Below are positions 60,869 through 64,000 of a DNA stretch of 64,000 nucleotides, one piece after another. Below the pieces are notes generated by a model that was not told the DNA's origin, did no database searches, and saw nothing but the letters and a program-made list of their open reading frames with translations. Location of the stretch: positions 1 to 64,000 of the forward strand of contig CAMDJP010000001.1 of NCBI GenBank assembly GCA_945900775.1, given 5' to 3'. This stretch comes from Akkermansia muciniphila (lineage in GTDB: Bacteria > Verrucomicrobiota > Verrucomicrobiia > Limisphaerales > SIAT01). Every line of letters begins with the position of its first letter. Within the stretch, counting starts at the first letter, position 1. Made by a program: the position numbers and the translations under genes.

Positions 60869-62260
60869 ATGAAGAATGCTTTCATTTGCCTCTTGGGTGC
60901 TACAGTGGGCGTTTCTCACATTGCCGGTGCGCCGGTCGATTTCGTTAAGGAAATACAACCACTTCTCGAATTCAACTGTGTGGCCTGCCACCGCGAAGGG
61001 TACGCGAAGGGGGGCTTACGACTCGACCGCCGCGATGAGGCCTTCAAGGGTGGCGACTTGGGTGTTGGCATCGTTGCTGGAAAACCGGAGAAAAGCCCCG
61101 TTTATACTTGGACCGTGGTTCCAGCGGATGACGAGCGCTTGATGCCACCGAAGGCGAAGAACGGCCCATTGTCCAAGGACAAGACCGACCTCATTCGTGA
61201 CTGGATAGCTCAAGGCGCTCAGTGGCCGAAGGATCTTGTGCTTATAGGGAAGAAAATCGATGAGATTGCTGGCGATGAGAAGACGCTCGCGATCGAACTG
61301 CACAAGCGCATCGTGAGTGCAATAAGCGAGACATCCGCTTCGCAGATGAAGCCCTATACCTCGAAGATTCCGGGTGCCGACATCGAGTTTTCGATGCAGC
61401 CGATTCCCGCTGGCGACTTTGTCATGGGCAGCGCGACGGCTGAAGCGGGTCGCAAGACGGATGAAAGTCCCCAGCACAAGGTGAAGATTGCCCCTTTCTG
61501 GATGGGTAAATTCGAGGTGACATGGGATGAGTTTGAACTCTTCATGTATCCCGAGGAAGAGAAGCGCACGATGGTCCGCTTCGGCCCGACAAAGGAGGAC
61601 AAGGTTCTTGACGCTGTCAGTCGACCGACCAAGCCGTACGTGGAGATGAGCTTCGGTATGGGTAAAGTCGGTTTTCCTGCGATTTCGATGACGCACTATG
61701 CGGCTAATAAGTATTGTCAGTGGCTCAGCTCGAAGACGGGGCATTTCTATCGCCTGCCAACCGAAGCGGAGTGGGAATACGCCTGTCGTGCTGGCACGCA
61801 GACGGCCTATTCGTGGGGCGACGATCCGAAGCTGGCGAAGGAATATGCGTGGTTCGAGAACAACAGCGAGTTCAAGTACCAGAAGATTGGCAAGAAGAAG
61901 CCAAATGCATGGGGTCTCCACGACATGCACGGCAACGTCGCCGAGTGGTGTATCGACCAGTACGCCGCAGATTACGCCCGATTCAAAGCATCAGTAACCG
62001 AAAATCCGTGGACGAAATCCACTACACCCTATCCACACGTGGCTCGTGGCGGCTCATGGGATGACGCACCGGATAAACTCCGCAGCGCGGCGCGGCGCGC
62101 CTCGGACAAGTCATGGAAACAGCAGGACCCTCAACTCCCGAAGAGCATCTGGTATCTTACCGACGCCCAGTTCCTCGGCTTCCGCGTCGTACGTCCGCTC
62201 AAAGTGCCCTCGGCCGAAGAGTTGCAGGCCTTCTGGAACAACGGTGTGGAACGCGAGTAA
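60869..62260 (+). CDS. Exported fusion of planctomycete cytochrome c and SUMF1 (FGE-like) domains
   Basis: 463 residues from the ATG at 60869. The signal peptide is MKNAFICLLGATVGVSHIAG. The cytochrome domain has EFNCVACHREGYAKGG (haem motif Cys37-His41) and LPPKAKN-type Met near 85-95 (RLMPPKAKNG). Residues 170-455 are a formylglycine-generating-enzyme fold: PIPAGDFVMGSATAEAG, LPTEAEWEYACRAGTQ, DMHGNVAEWCIDQYAADYA and RGGSWDDAPDKLRSAARR. The active cysteines of true FGE (in GGSxxCHxxYC) are absent, so it should not generate formylglycine. Role unknown. Confidence 0.88.
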   Translation: MKNAFICLLGATVGVSHIAGAPVDFVKEIQPLLEFNCVACHREGYAKGGLRLDRRDEAFKGGDLGVGIVAGKPEKSPVYTWTVVPADDERLMPPKAKNGPLSKDKTDLIRDWIAQGAQWPKDLVLIGKKIDEIAGDEKTLAIELHKRIVSAISETSASQMKPYTSKIPGADIEFSMQPIPAGDFVMGSATAEAGRKTDESPQHKVKIAPFWMGKFEVTWDEFELFMYPEEEKRTMVRFGPTKEDKVLDAVSRPTKPYVEMSFGMGKVGFPAISMTHYAANKYCQWLSSKTGHFYRLPTEAEWEYACRAGTQTAYSWGDDPKLAKEYAWFENNSEFKYQKIGKKKPNAWGLHDMHGNVAEWCIDQYAADYARFKASVTENPWTKSTTPYPHVARGGSWDDAPDKLRSAARRASDKSWKQQDPQLPKSIWYLTDAQFLGFRVVRPLKVPSAEELQAFWNNGVERE

Positions 62261-62484
62261 CTCGAAGCCTGAGCGGTTCATCGATTCGCGACCGCAGGGA
62301 GTAAAAACACGAGAATCCTTGCGCGACCCTTCCAGGGCCTGATGGGACTGAAAGCACCAGTTTTGCGCCGGGTTACCCAACAGTTTTTTCGGTGATGGAC
62401 AATTCACACGGGAGACGATAGAGAATCACCCGCTCCAGCGACACAGCACGCGCCGGCGCACCGAAGAACGAACCTAAACGATTT

Positions 62485-63855
62485 ATGAACCAAAACACAC
62501 CGCTGAACCCGAGCTTTTCGCGCCGGGATTTCCTCTCCAACACCACCAAGGCGACAGCTGCCGCCTCGCTGCTCGGCACGCTGCCGATTGAGCGTTTCGC
62601 TCTTGGCGCCTCGCCGAGCGACACGGTGAAGGTCGCTCTCATCGGCTGCGGCGGGCGCGGTTCCGGCGCGGCGAACCAAGCCCTGAGCACTGACGGCTCC
62701 GTTAAGCTCGTGGCCGCGGCGGACGTGCATCCGGACCGGATGAATGGCGCCATCGGCAATCTTACGAAGGGTCACAAGGACAAGGTGGACATTAAGAAGG
62801 AGAACATGTTTCTCGGGTTCGACGGTTATAAGAAAGCCATCTCGCTCGCCGACGTGGTGATTCTTGCCACGCCGCCGGGCTTTCGCCCGATGCAGTTCGA
62901 GGAGGCGGTGCGCCAGGGCAAACACGTGTTCATGGAGAAGCCGGTCTGCGTGGACGCGCCCGGCTTCCGCAAAGTGATGGCTGCCGCCCAAGAGGCGAAG
63001 AAGAAGAACCTCAAGGTCGGCGTCGGTCTTCAGCGGCATCATCAGGCTGGGTATCTGGAGACGATGAAGCGCCTGCATGACGGCGCCATTGGTGACATCG
63101 TGGCGATGCGCGCCTACTGGAATGGCAACACCCCGTGGGTGCGTCGCCGCGACGAACTCGAAAAACAATACGGCCGCAAGCTCACCGAGATGGAGTACCA
63201 ACTCCGCAATTGGTACTACTTCGTCTGGCTCTGCGGCGACCATATCGCCGAGCAGCACATCCATAATCTCGATGTCATTAACTGGGTGAAAAAAGGCCCG
63301 CCCGTCCGCGCTCGCGGCAACGGTGGTTGCGAAACCCGCAAAGGCAAGGACTACGGCGAAATCTTCGACCACCATGTCGTCGAGTTCACATACGAAGACG
63401 GCTCCGTCTGCTTCAGCCAGTGCCGCCATCAGCAGGGTTGCTGGAACGATGTCTCCGAGTCTGTCATCGGTACGAAGGGCAAGAGCGACATCAGCCGCCA
63501 TACCATCACCGGCGACAACGCATGGCGCTTCCAAGCCCAAGACCAAGCCAAGCGCAAGGATGCTTACCAGCAGGAGCACGACAACCTCTTCGCCGCCATC
63601 CGCAACAACACTCCGTTCAACGAAGCCGAGTATGGCGCGACCAGCTCGATGACCTCTGTACTCGGTCGCATGGCGACCTACTCGGGCAAGGAGGTCACTT
63701 GGGATCAGGCCATCAAATCTGAAGTGGACACGATGGTTCCGAACATCGACAAGGTGTCGTTCGAAGAGGCGATGCAGCTAATGCCGAAGAGCCTGCCGGA
63801 TCCGGTCACCGGACTCTACAAGCTGTCCGTGCCCGGCCAGACCACCGTCATCTAA
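62485..63855 (+). CDS. Tat-exported Gfo/Idh/MocA-family oxidoreductase
   Basis: 456 residues. The N-terminus has a twin-arginine signal (FSRRDFLSNTTKATAAAS), so the protein is exported folded with its nucleotide. The Rossmann motif is VKVALIGCGGRGSGAANQAL, and the catalytic region is HVFMEKPVCVDAPG. GVGLQRHHQAGYLETMKRL, DHIAEQHIHNLDVINW and YEDGSVCFSQCRHQQG follow. These large exported members are characteristic of PVC bacteria and Bacteroidetes and act on glycans or glycosides. Confidence 0.91.
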   Translation: MNQNTPLNPSFSRRDFLSNTTKATAAASLLGTLPIERFALGASPSDTVKVALIGCGGRGSGAANQALSTDGSVKLVAAADVHPDRMNGAIGNLTKGHKDKVDIKKENMFLGFDGYKKAISLADVVILATPPGFRPMQFEEAVRQGKHVFMEKPVCVDAPGFRKVMAAAQEAKKKNLKVGVGLQRHHQAGYLETMKRLHDGAIGDIVAMRAYWNGNTPWVRRRDELEKQYGRKLTEMEYQLRNWYYFVWLCGDHIAEQHIHNLDVINWVKKGPPVRARGNGGCETRKGKDYGEIFDHHVVEFTYEDGSVCFSQCRHQQGCWNDVSESVIGTKGKSDISRHTITGDNAWRFQAQDQAKRKDAYQQEHDNLFAAIRNNTPFNEAEYGATSSMTSVLGRMATYSGKEVTWDQAIKSEVDTMVPNIDKVSFEEAMQLMPKSLPDPVTGLYKLSVPGQTTVI

Positions 63856-63877
63856 TTAAGTGTTTCCGTTTTCTCAT

Positions 63878-63915
63878 AACACCCGCATCTGGCGACAGGT
63901 GCGGGTGTTTTGTTT
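63878..63915 (+). terminator. Rho-independent terminator after the Tat oxidoreductase gene
   Basis: AACACCCGCA (63878-63887) pairs perfectly with TGCGGGTGTT (63900-63909) across a 12-nt loop, followed by TTGTTT. The 3' arm also codes for the start of the next protein. Confidence 0.82.
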
Positions 63916-64000
63916 ACTACTACTCACTGGTTGCGCAACGACACGCGAGGAAATAGGCCGCGAAACGCTCTCTCGCCTCGAGTTCGCTCAGCCCGCGATG
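63899..64000 (+). CDS. Putative lipoprotein, N-terminal part (runs off the window)
   Basis: From a GTG at 63899 the frame reads MRVFCLLLLTGCATTREEIG, a compact lipoprotein signal with lipobox LTGC (cysteine at residue 12), and stays open to the window end. A GTG at 63860 in the same frame would give a longer, more basic n-region (MFPFSHNTRIWRQVR). The start lies inside the 3' arm of the terminator of the preceding gene. No domain can be named from the 34 visible residues. Confidence 0.55.
   Translation, partial: MRVFCLLLLTGCATTREEIGRETLSRLEFAQPAM

Noticed and set aside
62261..62484. Terminator between the cytochrome-SUMF1 gene and the Tat oxidoreductase
   Set aside because: A T run near 62385 has no convincing stem in front of it.
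1..64000. CRISPR arrays, insertion sequences, prophage or integrase genes
   Set aside because: No regularly spaced repeats, transposase motifs or attachment-site duplications were found on reading either strand.

Overview
The window is 64 kb of gene-dense, moderately GC-rich chromosome from a Gram-negative (diderm) bacterium. It carries an apolipoprotein N-acyltransferase, two heptosyltransferase-like (GT9) enzymes, several lipoproteins, and Sec and Tat export signals. The pairing of a DUF1549/DUF1553 protein carrying haem-c motifs with a DUF1501 protein, together with secreted PQQ-type propellers, points to the Planctomycetes-Verrucomicrobia (PVC) group. Verrucomicrobiota is the best guess. 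This rests on domain content only. I saw no phage, insertion sequence, CRISPR array or conjugative module; the region reads as core chromosome plus a secreted-protein locus.

Layout. 1-6.7 kb: partial ubiD-family decarboxylase, exported msrA, an acetate-type Na+/solute symporter with its DUF485 partner, miaB, and two uncharacterised envelope proteins. 6.7-17.3 kb: a secreted-protein locus with three paralogous PQQ-like propellers (one with EF-hands), an SGNH hydrolase, the DUF1549/DUF1553 protein, DUF1501, a WD40 protein and a GT9 enzyme. 17.4-22.2 kb: guaA, a small lipoprotein, an HtrA protease, a coiled-coil zinc-ribbon protein and RNase P RNA. 22.4-27.9 kb: an SDR, HemQ, an HU/IHF protein, hisS, xylB and a hibernation factor. 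27.9-33.4 kb: amidohydrolase-bioF-bioA, then a GH10-like glycosidase. 33.5-37.7 kb: hemX-like-hemA-hemC-DUF554 operon and an anchored rhodanese. 37.7-40.7 kb: sugar-metabolism genes. 40.8-44.8 kb: hisD-hisC-pseudouridine synthase/methyltransferase fusion. 44.8-50.8 kb: NYN nuclease, COG0523 GTPase, fmdB-acylphosphatase-phosphoesterase-GT9 run and two secreted unknowns. 50.9-55.9 kb: ilvB with a valine attenuator, agmatine deiminase and lnt. 56-64 kb: prfB (programmed frameshift)-trpC-PP2C phosphatase, tRNA-Pro(GGG), a WecA/MraY-type transferase, a cytochrome-SUMF1 fusion, a Tat-exported oxidoreductase and the start of a lipoprotein.

The best regulatory find is upstream of ilvB: a leader peptide with seven valines in eight codons, followed by mutually exclusive antiterminator and terminator helices. 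The -10 box ends only 7 nt before the leader AUG. Several other genes show the same promoter-to-AUG spacing, which suggests widespread leaderless transcription. Other points of interest are a HemA lacking its C-terminal dimerisation domain beside a HemX-like gene, the RluA-RlmI-type fusion, and the haem-c/SUMF1 fusion that lacks the FGE catalytic cysteines.
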